Under the pieces are notes generated by a model. It saw only the letters and a list, made by a program, of their open reading frames with translations. It did no database searches and was not told where the DNA came from. 64,000 bases of DNA from Strigamia acuminata (lineage: Eukaryota > Arthropoda > Chilopoda > Geophilomorpha > Linotaeniidae), in the NCBI GenBank assembly GCA_949358305.1, contig OX442319.1:11966001-12030000 (forward strand), given 5' to 3'. Numbering within the stretch: the first letter of the stretch is position 1; the number at the start of each line of letters is the position of its first letter. A program made the translations under genes and the position numbers. Below are positions 14,438-25,419 of this stretch, one piece after another.

Positions 14438-17400
14438 CGACATTTGCACGAAGATAAGACGAAAACAAGACTCGGCTCTGCACAATTCACCTGCACTCAA
14501 AATGCACGACCCCCGTGGCCCCCCTCGACGCGCCCCCTTTCTCCATCGTCGCTGGATTTTGATAAAATAACAACACCCCCATCCCCCCCATTGTATTCCG
14601 ATACTCCAGGCGGGGCGGTTGTCCTAGCAACGGGACAGGCCACTCGACCTAGCAATATAAAAGGAACGATTCACCTCGCTGCAACGAATCGCCGCGTGTG
14701 TCGTCCATTTTGGACGCCCGGGCGGCGCGGGGGGTCGCGAGGGGTCAGCACGCGGCTGGGGCCGGGTCGAGACGAAGGGCCGTTGCCCCGTGGGTCGCGG
14801 ACGGGTGTATTGGCGCGTGGGTCTCGCGGGACCTTCGTTCTAACGGGGGTCGCGTGCCTTTCGAGCGATCGATGGACTATGCGACACTCGTGCGCAGGCG
14901 CACCAGATTAGAAAGACAGGGGGGGCACCGAAGGGGACCAACAGGGCGCGCGCGGGGACGCGGGCCTCGTTAGGAGCGGTGGAACTGAGGGGGAAAGGGA
15001 GATAGACACGTCCAAATGAGGCGGGGAAAGAAAGGGGACTGTATAACGTTATTAGAAATTCGCTATTTTTTTTAGAATGGATATTATTTTATTTTAACGT
15101 TAAATTAGGGGAAATACGTTATTTTTTTGGGGGGGTTGGAAATTTGGTTTGGTGGTGGGTGGTGTGAATAACGGGTTGGGGCCTTGGGGGTGGGTTTTGG
15201 TTGATTTTTTTACGTTATTTTGGTTTTTACGGTATGAATTGGTTTTTTTTTGGTTTTGTTGCGTTAATTTTGGGTGTTTTTGGGATTTGTTGAATTTTGC
15301 GTTTTTTATTTTTTTTTGTAGCGTGGAAATTATTTTTAGCACGTTAAACGTTGTGGATTATTCGATTATTTGATTTCATAACGTGGAAATTGCTATTGTT
15401 GTTGTGGGAAAATACATTTGAAAGAAATAACAGGTTTTGATGTTTATATGCTTTGGAAATCCTAATTGAAGGATTTTTTTGTTTAGACGTTGTAAATTTG
15501 ATTATAGCGTGATATTTATTTGTATACCCGTTAAATTGATGTAAATGTTATTAATAATTTAATTTAGAAAAAAAATGAAAGTGAACGATAAAATATATCT
15601 ATCTCAATAAAAATGCATATTTTCACGTTATAAATCCCGTTATTTGGGGGTTATAACGTGATTTTCAATATAAAAGTTAGAAATATTTAATTTTCTAACG
15701 TTAAATTTAAGTTTTTGCAGTTTAATTCACGTTAAAAATAAAAAAAAATATGTAAAATACAAGTTTTTACGTTAGAAATTCCACAATTTAAAATTTCATA
15801 TCACAAAATTAACGTAAATCCAATTTATAACGTAAAATTTAATTTTTCCAGTTTAATTTACCCAAAAAACAAAAAAACCAAAAAAAAAAATATTTTTTCC
15901 GTTAGAAAAACTAAAAAATTAAATTCCGCAAAATTAACGTAAAATATAACGCAGAAATAAAAAAAAACTAACGGTCCCACCAAAACTCTCCAAATTTTCC
16001 CCTTTAACATCCACTCCCCAAAAATTTTCAATTTTAATTAATCCATTCCACATCCCAATTCCAAATGTCCCTTCGCAGATTCCGCACTTCCCCACAGCCC
16101 CAACGCATATCTCCTCCACCCCAAACCACACAAAACAAACTACGGAATCCCATACTCACCAACCAAAAACAAACAAACTAAAAAATCCCTTAAATTTCCA
16201 CCAGCAAAACGTCACACATCAACTTTAATTTTCAGGTAGGGGCTTGGTTAGGGTAGGGATGAGGAAAGAGAGGGGGTCAGGTGGCGCCCCCGATCGATCC
16301 GAACGCGCTCTTGTGCGCATGCGCACAAGACAGATCGAAGACGAGCGCGCGCGCGCCAATTTTTCCCCCTCCTTCCGTCCCCCCTAAACCTCCTACCACT
16401 ATTAAAGGTGGACTCGTGTGAAGTGCATGAGCAGGGGCAATGAAGCCAGCCAAAAGGGGGAGGGCTGGGGGGGTGTTGGGGGGGGTGACGGAGGTGATGC
16501 AAAACTGTGGGGAGGGCACCGAGGGGTTCAGGTGTGTAAAATCGAGTTTTGGGCAGGTGCCACGAGTCGAGAAATAGGGGTAAAGGGATTGCAAAACCTC
16601 CTCCTGGGGCTCGCGCGAACTTTGATGGACGAGTGTGCTGTGCGCAAATGCAGGTCGGTTCGTTACTGCGCATGCGCCGATCGAATTTCGTGGGTGGAAA
16701 GTCGAAAGTGGACGAATTGTTTGGTTTTTTCTGTTTATTTTATATTTTTTTTTTATTTTTTTTTTGGGGGAGGGCAAGGGGGGGCAAGGGGGGCGAGGTG
16801 TGGTGGGGGTCGATATGTAAATTTGTGTTAATTTTTTTTTTATTTTTTTTTTGGGATTTTTTTAATTTTTTGTATTTTTTTGGTGTTGGGGGTCTCGAAG
16901 ACGTTGATGAGAATGGGTGTTGGTTGGTGGAGTTTGGGGGTGTGGGGGTGTCGGGTGGGCTTATCGATCGAAAGCGAGTCTGTCTGATCAAGGCACCGAC
17001 GCGTGGTGGGACGCGGCCACACCCATCTTTAGCGTCCCTCTGTTTCCACCTCTTGGGATTTTTACCTTAATTTTGTTATTTTTTTTTTTTTTTGTCTCGG
17101 GCGCTCTCGGTCTTTCTCGCTCTCGTTTGGTGTGTGTACGACATTCGATTTTGTTGATCGTCGAGTTTTATATCTAACAATTTATGCCCGACTCGATGTA
17201 AATTGCAGTTAGAAGAAGTGAAAATAAAAGGGTCCCGGGATATAAATGTCGATTTTAAATTGTTGATTCATGAGGTTTTGTTGTTTGTTTTTGTTTTTTT
17301 GGGTTGGATTGATTAAAAAAAATTCGTTTTTGTTGTTGTTGTGTTGTGGGGTTTTGCGTTGGGATTGGTTTTTGTGCAAATGTTTGGTTTTGGGTTCTAA

Positions 17401-20400
17401 TTTTGGATATTTGGGTTTTTTGTTGTTGTTGTTTTTTTTTTTTTTTTTTTTTTATTATTTTATAATTTATAGGAATTAAATTTTTTCATATATCCATTTT
17501 GGGATCAGTTTTGACCTTGAAAAAGTGTTCAATATAATTTATTTATATAATTATTTTTTTTTTAAATAGTCTTCATTATGGATGTTTATTATAAATCAAA
17601 TTATACTGAAAACGGATATTTAACAGCTGTTCTTCATACAATTTTTGGACAATTTTGACCCAAAAAATAATTTTTATTATTTATATTCCTAAATTCCTAA
17701 AGAAATATTTATCATTTTCTTTCTAATTTAAAAAAAAAATTATGTGTTTAGTTCAAAAATTTTTTTTTTTAAAAAAACCCAAAAAAATTATCAAAATTGA
17801 TAATATTTGCATAAAAAACCAATTTTTAAAAAGAAAACACTCATAAAAACAAACAAAAATCATTAAACTTCCTAAAAATCACACCCAGGAACCTCGAAAT
17901 ATCACCCAACCATTCAAAAACACATAACAAAAAAAAAGTTTACTCCACAGTGCGATGCAGTGAAGCCCAACGTCCAACAAAAACAACCTCAAATCCCCAA
18001 TTACAAAAATCCACAAAAATAAAAACCACAAAAATCACAAAAATCACAAAAATCACAAAAATCCCAAAAATCCCAAAAATCCCAAAAATCACAAAAATCA
18101 CAAAAATCCACAATTTAAAAAAAAATCAAAAATCAAAAAACCAAAAAAAAAAAAAAAATCTTTATTATTATTATTTCAATCCGAACATTTATTTCTACGA
18201 TTTTGCCATTGCCTTTTCCTTTCCACAAATTTCGTCCTATTCCACCGAACGGTTGCGAAGAGGAAGGGAGAGAGGATAAAGAGCGAGAGAGAGAAAGAGA
18301 GAGAGAGGAGGAGTGGTGCATGGGCGGGTCGGGCGTTTCATCATCCCTGCGAGCGAGTGTCCCATCGATTGCACACAGATGCATGTCCACAAGCCCTCGG
18401 GGGTTATTGAGACCCACAAAATGACCGGAAGTAGAATTAAAGAGTGGGGGAGTAGGGGAAGACATGTGGCGTGCACAGTCCACCGAGACCCAGCAAAAGA
18501 AAAAGAAAAAAAACACAAATTTCGTCATACGGGGGGTGCAATGTGCCAACGTGAACCTTGTGGCTCGTGTCTGTCGATCTCGACTGCGCATGCGTCACAC
18601 ACGTGCCCGGAGAGACGTGTGGAAGAGGAGGAAGCGGGGGTCCGCGAACACAAACATTTCTGAAGCAGAAATTCGTTCAAATGAGGTTGTCCGGATGTGC
18701 CTGCTTTTGGCCTAATAAGAAAACCGGAAGTAGTTTTTTTTTACATTATTTTTTTATTTTTAATGTAATATTTTTTTTATTTTGTATTATTTTTTTGTTG
18801 CCGGGTGTCGGTGGACGTTCATTACAGAAGGGAAAGAGGTTTGTGTGGGAGAGTAACAAGAGGGGTGCACGCAGTGGATCTGGAGTCGTCCTTCGATCGA
18901 TGCGCCGGGTTTTACTCGGTGCCTTGGAAATGGCGTTTGTGGCCCGTTGGTGGCGATGTGGAGAGAAAATGTTGGAGGAAGGAGTAGCGCGAAGTTGGAT
19001 GTAGAAGTGGGTTTATGGATGTAGAAGAAGGGGGCAGGGAATGGTGTTTTCGAGGCTGGAAACTTGTGGGACGGTTTATGGAGGTGGAAGGGGGAAAATG
19101 GGATTTTATGGCGTGTGGAACTGTGGATGGGAAATTGTTGTGTTTGGGAGATTGTGGAAAATTTGGTTTTTTGGGTTTGGGTGATTAATAGAATAGTTGT
19201 GGGGTTGTGGTGGGTGGGGTGAGTTGTTTTGATGGAGGGATGATTGTTCTGTATGCAGTTAAACATGCTTTTGTTCTACATACGCATGTTTTCGCTGCAC
19301 AATCGTAATTGTGTACTTGTTCTGCATGTGATAATCACAATATTGTTTTGCATACAATAATCATAATATTTTTCTGCATACAATAATCATAATATTGTTC
19401 TGCATACAATAATCACAATATTGTTCTGCATACAATAATCACAATATTGTTCTGCATACAATAATTATAATATTGTTTGGTATATAATAATCACAATATT
19501 GTTCTGCATCTCCATGTACAGTTTCTGCATAACGACACAATTGTTGTTAAAACTACTATTATTCTAACCATACTATTATTCTGCATATGGAATCGTAATA
19601 TAGTTCTGCATATCCATAATCATAATATTGTTCTGCATACTCATACATTCATACTACAGACGCACCGTAAACCCATGTACTAGTTCCACATACCGATAAC
19701 CAGATTCTGCATTCGTATAAACACAGTCTGAATACCGATAACCAGATTCTGCATACTAATAAACAAATTTTGCATTCAATAAACAGATTCTGCATACCAA
19801 TAAACAAATTTTGCATTCATCAAACCGATTCTACACACCGATAAGCAGATTCCGCATACCGATAATCAGATTCTGCATACTGATAAATAGATTCTGCACT
19901 CCAGTTAACAGATTCTGCATACCAATAAACAAATTTTACATTCAACAAACAGATTCTACATACCAATAAACAAATTTTGCATTCATCAAACAGATTCTAC
20001 ACATCAATAAGCAGATTCCGCATACCGATAAACAGATTCTGCATACCGATAAATAGATTCTGCACTCCAGTAAACAAATTCTGCATACCAATAAACAAAT
20101 TTTGCATCCAATAAACAGATTCTGCACACCAATAAAAAAATTTCACATTCAACAAACAGATTCTACATACCAATAAACAAATTTTGCATTCATCAAACAG
20201 ATTCTACACACCAATAAGCAGATTCCACATACCGATAAACAGATTCTGCATACTGATAAACAGATTCTGCATACCAATAAATAGATTCTGCACTCCAGTA
20301 AACAGATTCTGCATACCAATAAACAAATTTTGCTTCCAATAAGCAGATTCCGCATACCGATAAACAGATTCTGCATACCAATAAACAAATTTTGCTTCCA

Positions 20401-23400
20401 ATAAACAGATTCTGCATACCGATAAACCGGTTCTGCATACCCATCACTTGTCCTTCCCAATTAAAACCTCGCTTGCACAACAAAACAATCCTTCTGCATA
20501 TCACAACTAACAGCTAAGCCACCACCACCCTGCATTCATCAACTTTATTTTCCTTGCACACTTCCAAATTCTGAATCCCATTCTGCATAAGCATTTTTTC
20601 CGACATTAATTAAACCCGAAAATCAAGTTTACGTCCCTCTTGTTCGTGCATGAGGTATGTGCGCGTGTCTGTCCTGGACAGGCTGTCGGTCGCCACAAGG
20701 CAGCAGTAACAGGATTGAGGGAGATGGGGAGGCTGCTCGGTTGCCATAGCAACGAGCGAACTTTGCCGCATCTTGCCAGGCCCCACCAATAATGGATGAG
20801 GCTGCGCCGCGTGCACAATCCGTCGCTCGCTCGCGAATAATCCAAACGCCCCGGCCCCTTGATGGAGAGAGAGAGAGAGAGAGAGAGAGGAGATGGGAGA
20901 GAGGGGGGGCAGCACCCGCTCTAATTGCACGAGCCGACTTCCTCCTGCCACCTTACTACTACAACAAAGTGCAGAGCGAAAGCGGAAGTTGATCAAAACC
21001 CTCCTGACAGGAAATTGATCAGTTTTTTCGACCATTTCTATTGTTTCTAAGAGTGGTGTGCTGGTCTACCTGAGAATAAACCCTCCATTTGGACAATGGG
21101 TGATAATTCTTGATTAATGACGTGACGCGACGTGGTTTTTTTTCGTTTTTTTTTTTTTTTTTTTTTTTTTGGCGTTTTTAATTAAGACCGGTCTCCGGTT
21201 CTCAAGGTGTTGGGTTTCGGTTACTGTGCATTCTGTTTGTTCTTCAATTGTGCCACTCTTTTTGCGGTATTGCGGGCGAACCTGAGACGAATTAAAGCTG
21301 TAATTTTCATGCGTGGTGAAATGAATATACATATACAAAGTGGGGGCCTTTAACTCGAAGTGCCCCGTTTTTGGGGCCGTGTTGGAAAAATTGTTTTCGG
21401 ATAAAAATTTGCAAAAAAAAATATTTAGGATTTAGGGGCCCAAGTCCCGCATGGGGCCCCGGGCCCGCACGGGGCCCTTTTTGGGGTCTATTTGAAAAAT
21501 TATTTACAAAAATATTTTTAATCCAAAATTTTTTTTTTAGAAAACATTTTTTTTAAGGGATTTGGGGCCCCTGCGTTTTCACAGGGCCCTTCATGGGACC
21601 CTTTTTAGGCCCTATTAAAAAAATTATTTTCAAAAAACAATTATTTTTCGATTTTTAAAATTTATTTTTATTAAAATTTTTTTTGGGGATTGGGGGCATT
21701 TGGGGCCCCTGCCACCATGGGGCCCTGAATGTAGCCCTTTCTTAATATCCCTTTTAAAAACCGATTTGAAAAATTAATCCTAATATGTTATTTTTCACAC
21801 CTAAATTTTATTTTTATTTAAAAATATTTTTTAGATATTTAGGGCCCCTACTAAGGGGCCCTGTCATGGGGCCCCTTACTGGGCCCTATTCAAAAACTCA
21901 TTTCCAAAAAAAAATTAAATCTAACCAATAAAAAAAATATATATATTTTTTTTTTTAGAATTTCGGGGGCCCATGTCACCCCATGGGGCCCTGCTGCAAC
22001 TACACTCCGCCCCTGCATACAGAACGTTTTCTGCATACCAACTCGCCTTTTAACTGCATTTTTCAATGGTTCTGAAGGTTATTTTATACAGAGACTTGTA
22101 AAAAAAAGAAAAAAAAATTGCCAGGAAGTGATATTCAACGGCAGGATGTGGCGTCACTTGTCATTTGTCAATAGCGACCTATTGACAATCTGGCGAACCA
22201 AATTATGCAAGAAAAATGCATGGAACTTGGGCACAGAGGACAATGTGTCAGAGTTAAATGACCTCCTTCATCTTACAGGGTCCGATGAATCCACTTCCGG
22301 CGAGTTAAGAAAGGAGTATGGGAGGGGTGGGAGACCGGCAAGGGACCATGAAGGTAATCAGCCCGTGGCGGCAAAGTTGCGCACGCGCATACAGATAAGT
22401 GTGTTCCTCTCATGCATCGATTGAAGAAGGGAAAGGATGCGAACCAACGGCTCAAGATAAGTCCACTGGTCGAAGCGCCCTCTACAAATTAGTGGGGCCC
22501 GCATGTGACAGCCCCGACCGAATGGGAATGATGGGGTTAGTTAGATGCGCGAAGGAGAAGCCATTTTGTTTTTTTTATTTTTATTTTTTTATTTTTATTA
22601 TTTCTGGTTACAGATCGATCTGCGTGTTTCGGTGCGAAATTCGCTCTCTACTGCGCATCGTATGGGAATATTTTGGTTTTGTGCGTTTTCGTGGATGTTT
22701 GTTGAATTCAAAATGGTGGATTTTGATTGGTCGGCCATTTTGGATTTTTTTTGGTTTGGTTTTTTGGTTTTTTTTTTTTTTGGGGGGGGGGGGGGTTATC
22801 GAGTGCAGCCATTTTGGGCTTTTGGATGGTGCGTTGGTATGTTGTAGGGAGGTTGTTTTGGCGCGTGCCCTTGGTGGTAACGAGGGTTCCTCCAGTGGGC
22901 TGCGTTTCCTCACACGTCGATCACGTGATTCTGCGGATGACATCACTATACGCACGGCCCCGTGCGAGCAAATAAATAATTCGACGGATTGAAATTCCAG
23001 ATCAAAAGTTTTGAAGCAGCAAACAAAACTTTTGCTGCTTACTACACAAAACGGTACCAGTAACGATACGCAGCGTGGAATTGTATCGCGAGTACAGCTC
23101 AATGCAACAATATATATATATTTTATAATTTTTTTTTTTTTTTGATATAATATTTTTTTTTTTTTTTTGGGTAATTATTTCAAAACAACGGTAAGCGAGT
23201 GCAATTTGCGAGCAAGTGGTACCACCGAACGATAAGTGCTGCCATCATTAATTTGGAAAGGTGCAGCTCAGCATGTGTTTTACACGCCCACGCAGAATCC
23301 AGTCCAAACCAACCCAGGTCAAAACCACTTTCCACGGGTGGTACCTTGTACCAAACGATAACCCCGAACCAAAACAAAAACCAAAAAAAAAAAAAAAAAT

Positions 23401-24171
23401 CCAAAAACCCAAACACAACAAAAAAAAAACCACCAAAAAAAATAAATCGTACCCCTTACCGTACCAAATGGTACCCCTTACCATTTTTATTTTTCCTCCC
23501 CAAAAAAATTTTTTTTCAACATAAAAAAAAAAAAAAATTTAAAAACTACCATACGAGTACCAATATTTGCACGGGTACCGGTACGCCGTACCGCAACAAA
23601 AGCGAAAATGCAAACAACAAACAAGCAACGTACATACCTTGGATTGAGAGCAGGGCACATAGAGAACGTGTTCCTGATTTTTCGACGACTTGTTTGCAGC
23701 GTCGTCGTTGAGCGGTCCGAGACGGAAACCCTTGGCTTTGACCCAGAATCTGAATTTGGAGTTCTCGGCGCTATTCTGCTCTTCCCCGCACAGTATTTTC
23801 ACGATGCGGTTGTGTTTCTTTCGCGTGACGGTCTTGGTTTTGGCCGAGTCGCCGTACGTCTTGAGCGCCCACGCGTGGAACGAGTCCTGAAGGTCCCGCC
23901 GCCGCGACGGGGACGTCCCCGACGCGGCGCCGGCGCTGTCGACAGCGCCGGCGGACGATGTTGTCGTCGCGGGAGTTTTGGCCACGTCGTTTTCGGTGCG
24001 TCGTCGCGCCTGGATCTGCGCGGCGCGTCGACGGGAACCGGCCAGGAAGCGGGCGGCAGCTCGACGTCGCACGGCCGCCAACGTGGCAGGAGGCGCGGCG
24101 CTGGCCGCTGCGGCCGCGGCTCGGATGGTGGGCCGCGTGCGGGCCGGGAACGTGTTTCTCGGCCGACTCAT
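380..24171 (-). CDS. NOL4: Nucleolar protein 4 (NOL4/NOL4L family), 11 coding exons
   Basis: Coding exons (minus strand, high to low): 24171-23638, 12867-12727, 11135-10800, 5069-4970, 4220-3997, 3938-3786, 3368-3165, 3071-2934, 2238-2053, 1984-1885, 549-380. All joins keep frame and total 761 codons plus TGA (vertebrate NOL4 is about 640). Recognised blocks: exon 1 [20 protein letters not shown] and [10 protein letters not shown]; exon 2 [14 protein letters not shown] and [11 protein letters not shown]; exon 3 [16 protein letters not shown] and DCQKRMH; exon 7 [19 protein letters not shown] and [14 protein letters not shown]; last exon [20 protein letters not shown] ending in LLLQQN. These match vertebrate NOL4 nearly residue for residue. 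The family is nuclear/nucleolar, largely neuronal, and its biochemical role is poorly known. Exon 1 carries an Ala/Arg-rich N-terminal extension of about 120 residues in GC-rich DNA. I chose the ATG at 24171, but upstream in-frame starts up to 24495 are possible. The 68-nt intron 2052-1985 is the least certain join. A minus-strand AATAAA lies at 114-109. Confidence 0.9.
1081..1576. mobile_element. MITE copy A, TA-flanked, terminal inverted repeats
   Basis: The ends are TAGAGAGTTAGCGGGATGCA and its near-perfect reverse complement, giving arms of about 31 bp that continue into TTTTTCCCTTA. The element starts and ends in TA, as for Tc1/mariner-type insertions. Length is about 496 bp with no coding capacity. 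A second copy in opposite orientation is at 5478-5972. It lies in the intron before the last NOL4 exon. Confidence 0.8.
2457..2720. repeat. CTGCAG-centred simple repeat
   Basis: Degenerate tandem array of CTGCAGAAAA and palindromic TTCTGCAGAA units (many PstI sites) in the NOL4 intron before exon 2238-2053. The short open frames here are repeat artefacts. Confidence 0.85.
5390..5462. repeat. Left copy of ~72-bp direct repeat flanking MITE B
   Basis: A block with CCTAGAAATAACCCTGGTAG and AGAGGATGGTTATTTTATTG is repeated almost exactly at 5974-6046, immediately beyond MITE B. Its core CTGGTAGCAGAGGATGGTTA also occurs, reverse-complemented, four times at 27.5-27.96 kb. Confidence 0.8.
5478..5972. 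mobile_element. MITE copy B, same family as 1081-1576, inverted
   Basis: Reverse-complement copy of the element at 1081-1576. The internal sequence matches through the whole length, including GGGCGGAGCTAACA and the TTTTGGGCCT repeats. Terminal repeat TAGAGAGTTTGCGAGATGCA. It lies in NOL4 intron 3 and is bracketed by a direct duplication (5390-5462 and 5974-6046). Confidence 0.8.
5974..6046. repeat. Right copy of ~72-bp direct repeat flanking MITE B
   Basis: Nearly identical to 5390-5462. It begins two bases after the end of MITE B and is far too long to be a TA target-site duplication. Confidence 0.8.
7079..7400. repeat. 20-bp satellite (CAAATCAACTGCAAATCCAG)n
   Basis: About 15 copies of a 20-bp unit, near-perfect in the centre and decaying at the ends. 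It lies in NOL4 intron 3. The open frames on the + strand only reflect the absence of stops in the unit. Confidence 0.9.
7890..8440. repeat. ~35-bp minisatellite with GTACTGGTAC core
   Basis: Repeats of about 34-35 bp built on GGCCAAACCTATCATAGTAC and TGGTACTTTGGACT. The GTACTGGTAC and AGTACT cores are near-palindromic. NOL4 intron 3. Confidence 0.85.
8620..9270. promoter_or_regulatory. GC-rich island in NOL4 intron 3, candidate internal promoter
   Basis: GC- and CpG-rich stretch within AT-rich intron sequence. It contains the candidate alternative exon at 8905-8879, an NRF1-like GCGCATGCGC near 9080, and an inverted repeat GTGAGGTC-AC-GACCTCAC at 8644-8661 that resembles a nuclear-receptor half-site pair. 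No TATA box is evident on the minus strand. Confidence 0.4.
8879..8905 (-). CDS. NOL4: Possible alternative first coding exon of NOL4
   Basis: On the minus strand an ATG at 8905 opens nine codons (MRHPPTTSQ) that end exactly at a strong donor (CAG, then GTGAGT) in phase 0. The next coding exon, 5069-4970, begins in phase 0, so the two join in frame. A possible acceptor at 8971 would make a 92-nt internal exon (8970-8879), but that length would break the reading frame between 11135-10800 and 5069-4970. A first exon is therefore the better reading. It lies in a GC-rich island (about 8.6-9.27 kb) inside an AT-rich intron, as expected for an internal promoter. Vertebrate NOL4 is known to have short isoforms. 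Inference only; no transcript data. Confidence 0.4.
9650..10440. repeat. TTTTACGTCA array with higher-order ~140-160 bp units
   Basis: Dozens of copies of a roughly 13-bp unit TGTTTTACGTCA/G. Superimposed is a longer block (CTAATAAACTAATTTACAT, then GCTTTACGTGACATTTTGTC) that recurs near 9740, 9892 and 10030. NOL4 intron 3. The 246-codon + strand frame here is a repeat artefact. Confidence 0.9.
11270..12600. repeat. AACGTGAAAAATGAGATA satellite, then ACGTAAAAAATTCGTCAAA satellite
   Basis: Two blocks of decaying tandem repeats fill most of NOL4 intron 2. 11270-12110 has units of about 30-35 bp around TTAACGTGAAAAATGAGATA. 12150-12600 has units of about 30 bp around TTTTACGTAAAAAATTCGTC. Both keep an ACGT core. 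Confidence 0.85.
13340..13990. repeat. AACGCTTTGTAAACGTTAAG repeat, then CAAGAAAAACGCAAAATCTC repeat
   Basis: 13340-13560 holds about five copies of a unit near 50 bp with AACGCTTTGTAAACGTTAAG. 13800-13990 holds a 40-50 bp unit with AAGTAAAACAGTAGAAAAAC. NOL4 intron 1. Confidence 0.75.
14159..14440. repeat. Two long poly(A) tracts
   Basis: Runs of A at about 14158-14185 and 14390-14435 bracket a C/T-rich segment. Such runs often mark retroposed ends or slippage. No SINE body was recognised between them. Confidence 0.6.
14455..15020. promoter_or_regulatory. GC-rich module with X-box-like site, NOL4 intron 1
   Basis: GC/CpG-rich module within AT-rich intron. It contains GTTGTCCTAGCAAC at 14618-14631, an imperfect RFX X-box, and a GCGCAGGCGC NRF1-like site near 14895. 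No splice-consistent NOL4 exon was recognised in it. The + strand 209-codon frame is not supported by any known protein feature. Confidence 0.4.
15050..15960. repeat. AACGTTA-rich AT region
   Basis: AT-rich intron with irregularly repeated AACGTTA and TAACGTAAA words. There is no clear unit length and no coding signal. Confidence 0.5.
16230..16700. promoter_or_regulatory. GC-rich module with NRF1-type palindrome
   Basis: GC-rich module in NOL4 intron 1. It holds a perfect 20-bp palindrome CTTGTGCGCATGCGCACAAG at 16310-16329, a strong match to the NRF1 consensus, and a second TGCGCATGCGC near 16666. No gene recognised. Confidence 0.45.
16310..16329. promoter_or_regulatory. NRF1-like 20-bp perfect palindrome
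   Basis: CTTGTGCGCATGCGCACAAG is identical to its reverse complement and contains the TGCGCATGCGCA core of the NRF1/EWG consensus. Confidence 0.55.
17060..18229. repeat. AT-rich intron with (AAAATCAC)n-type simple repeat
   Basis: Homopolymer-rich T and A tracts. 17970-18125 is a 9-10 bp repeat of CACAAAAAT/CCCAAAAAT. Nothing else was recognised in this stretch. Confidence 0.6.
18230..18720. promoter_or_regulatory. GC-rich module, NOL4 intron 1
   Basis: Moderately GC-rich, non-repetitive module with a GA microsatellite (18285-18310), two ACCGGAAGT ETS-like sites (near 18424 and 18722) and CTGCGCATGCG near 18583. Candidate regulatory module only. Confidence 0.3.
19250..20450. repeat. TTCTGCATAC satellites (two related blocks)
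   Basis: 19330-19640 holds about ten copies of a 24-27 bp unit around ATATTGTTCTGCATACAATA. 19690-20450 holds units around AACAGATTCTGCATACCAAT of about 20-24 bp with higher-order blocks near 180 bp. Both share TTCTGCATAC. The minus-strand open frames (CRICL-type peptides) are repeat artefacts. NOL4 intron 1. Confidence 0.9.
20620..21010. promoter_or_regulatory. GC-rich module with perfect RFX X-box
   Basis: GC-rich module with a consensus X-box GTTGCCATAGCAAC at 20740-20753 and a GA microsatellite at 20866-20890. NOL4 intron 1. Confidence 0.5.
20740..20753. promoter_or_regulatory. RFX X-box motif
   Basis: GTTGCCATAGCAAC fits the RFX consensus GTHNYYATRRNAAC at every position. Confidence 0.6.
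21400..22020. repeat. GGGGCCC-rich ~110-130 bp tandem repeat
   Basis: About five degenerate units. Each has an A/T-rich half with AAAAATTATTT and a GC half with GGGGCCCC and GGGCCCTTTTTGGG. NOL4 intron 1. Confidence 0.75.
22130..22550. promoter_or_regulatory. GC-rich non-repetitive module
   Basis: Unique, moderately GC-rich sequence between satellites, with a GCGCACGCGCAT NRF1-like site near 22379. No exon that fits NOL4 was recognised. Confidence 0.25.
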
Positions 24172-24589
24172 GGCGGCGGCCAGTCGGGCTGAGGCCGTGC
24201 GTCGGCTGGTTGCGGCGGCGGTTGCGCCGCCTCTTTGTCGCGGAGCCACTTTCGGTGCGGGTTGGGTTTTTTCTCGGGTCTGGTGTGGGTCGTCCCGTGC
24301 GAGCGAGGGCGGTGCGTGTGGCACCTTCTTCCGCGGGCTGCCGACCGGGCGTTGGACGGACTCGTTCAAGCAGGAGGTGGGGAGGAGGGAAGGAAGGAAG
24401 TGACTGGTTGGTTCGGTTCGGTTTGCTTGTCGGGAATCGAAATCAAGGGTGGTGCAGATGGGGACCGGCACCGCTGGGGCAACCAACATTTTCATATATT
24501 TTGCATTAGAAATTTTTGCAAAAATTATTTTAAGTGATTAAAATATTAGAAAATTAATGGGATTTTTGCAATTTTTTTTTTAGGTTGGG

Positions 24590-25260
24590 GGTTTTGTTTG
24601 GGGGGGCCCATCGATGGGGCCCCTTTGTCGCCTACCCCTGGTGGTAAAAATTTTTTTTTAATGTGATAATAATTTGTAGGGGGGTGCTTGCCCCCCAACA
24701 AATTACGAATTTGGAATAAAAATAAATTTCGTAGAAAAATTTAGAATAATATATATTTATTTTTTTTAAATTAGAATTTTAGGGGGGCAAAGGGGGCAAA
24801 AAGCAAGAAAATAATGTAAAATAATTATTTTTTTCTAATTTTAAAATTTTCTAGGGAGGGGAGGGGGGCAGGGGGGAGGGAAAAAATAAATTTCTTGGAA
24901 TAATTTAGAATAATAATTATGGAGATAGATTTTTAGGGGGGCAAAAGGGGGGGCAAGGAGCAGACAAACAAAGAATTTCTTAGAAAAATTTAGAATAACA
25001 AAAATAATTTTAAAAAACTGAGAAATATTTGTTTGGGGGAGGGGGGGCTAGGGGGGCAGATGGAAGGAAAACAAATTCCTTAGAAATTTATTTTGAAATA
25101 ATGATAATTTAAAAAAAAAAATTTGGTAGGGGGGGGGGGGGGGGGGCAAGAGGCATAAAAGCGAGAAATTCATTTATAAACAATTTAGAATCATAAAATA
25201 GGACTAATCGGAATTTTAGCAATTTTTATTCGGGGAAAGGGGCTTGGGGTAGTAGAGTGG
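24590..25260. repeat. GGGGGGCAAAAGGGGGGCAAG / AATTTAGAATAATA repeat
   Basis: About six degenerate units of 100-120 bp. Each has a G-rich segment (G runs of 6-16) and an AT segment with AAATTTAGAATAA. The + strand G-runs could form G-quadruplexes. It lies upstream of NOL4 exon 1. Confidence 0.75.
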
Positions 25261-25419
25261 ATGGGGCAGGGGCGTTTAACGAGAAATATCAATTTTTAAT
25301 ATAAAAAATAAAAAAAAAAATTAATTTTTTCTATTTTTTTAAATTTAAAAAGTTGGAAATTTTTATAATTTTTTTTTTATTTTTCCGTTTTTTTGCGGTT
25401 TTTTCTTTGTCCCGTCAAG

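Noticed and set aside
14282-14973. + strand 209- and 91-codon frames
   Set aside because: They cross a poly(A) tract and a GC-rich island and show no domain, conserved motif or splice context.
19942-20504. Overlapping minus-strand frames rich in CRICL and YAESV
   Set aside because: Three frames of the TTCTGCATACC satellite; period-driven, not coding.
23608-24509. + strand frames up to 194 codons opposite NOL4 exon 1
   Set aside because: GC-rich antisense shadows; the minus-strand frame carries the conserved NOL4 block.
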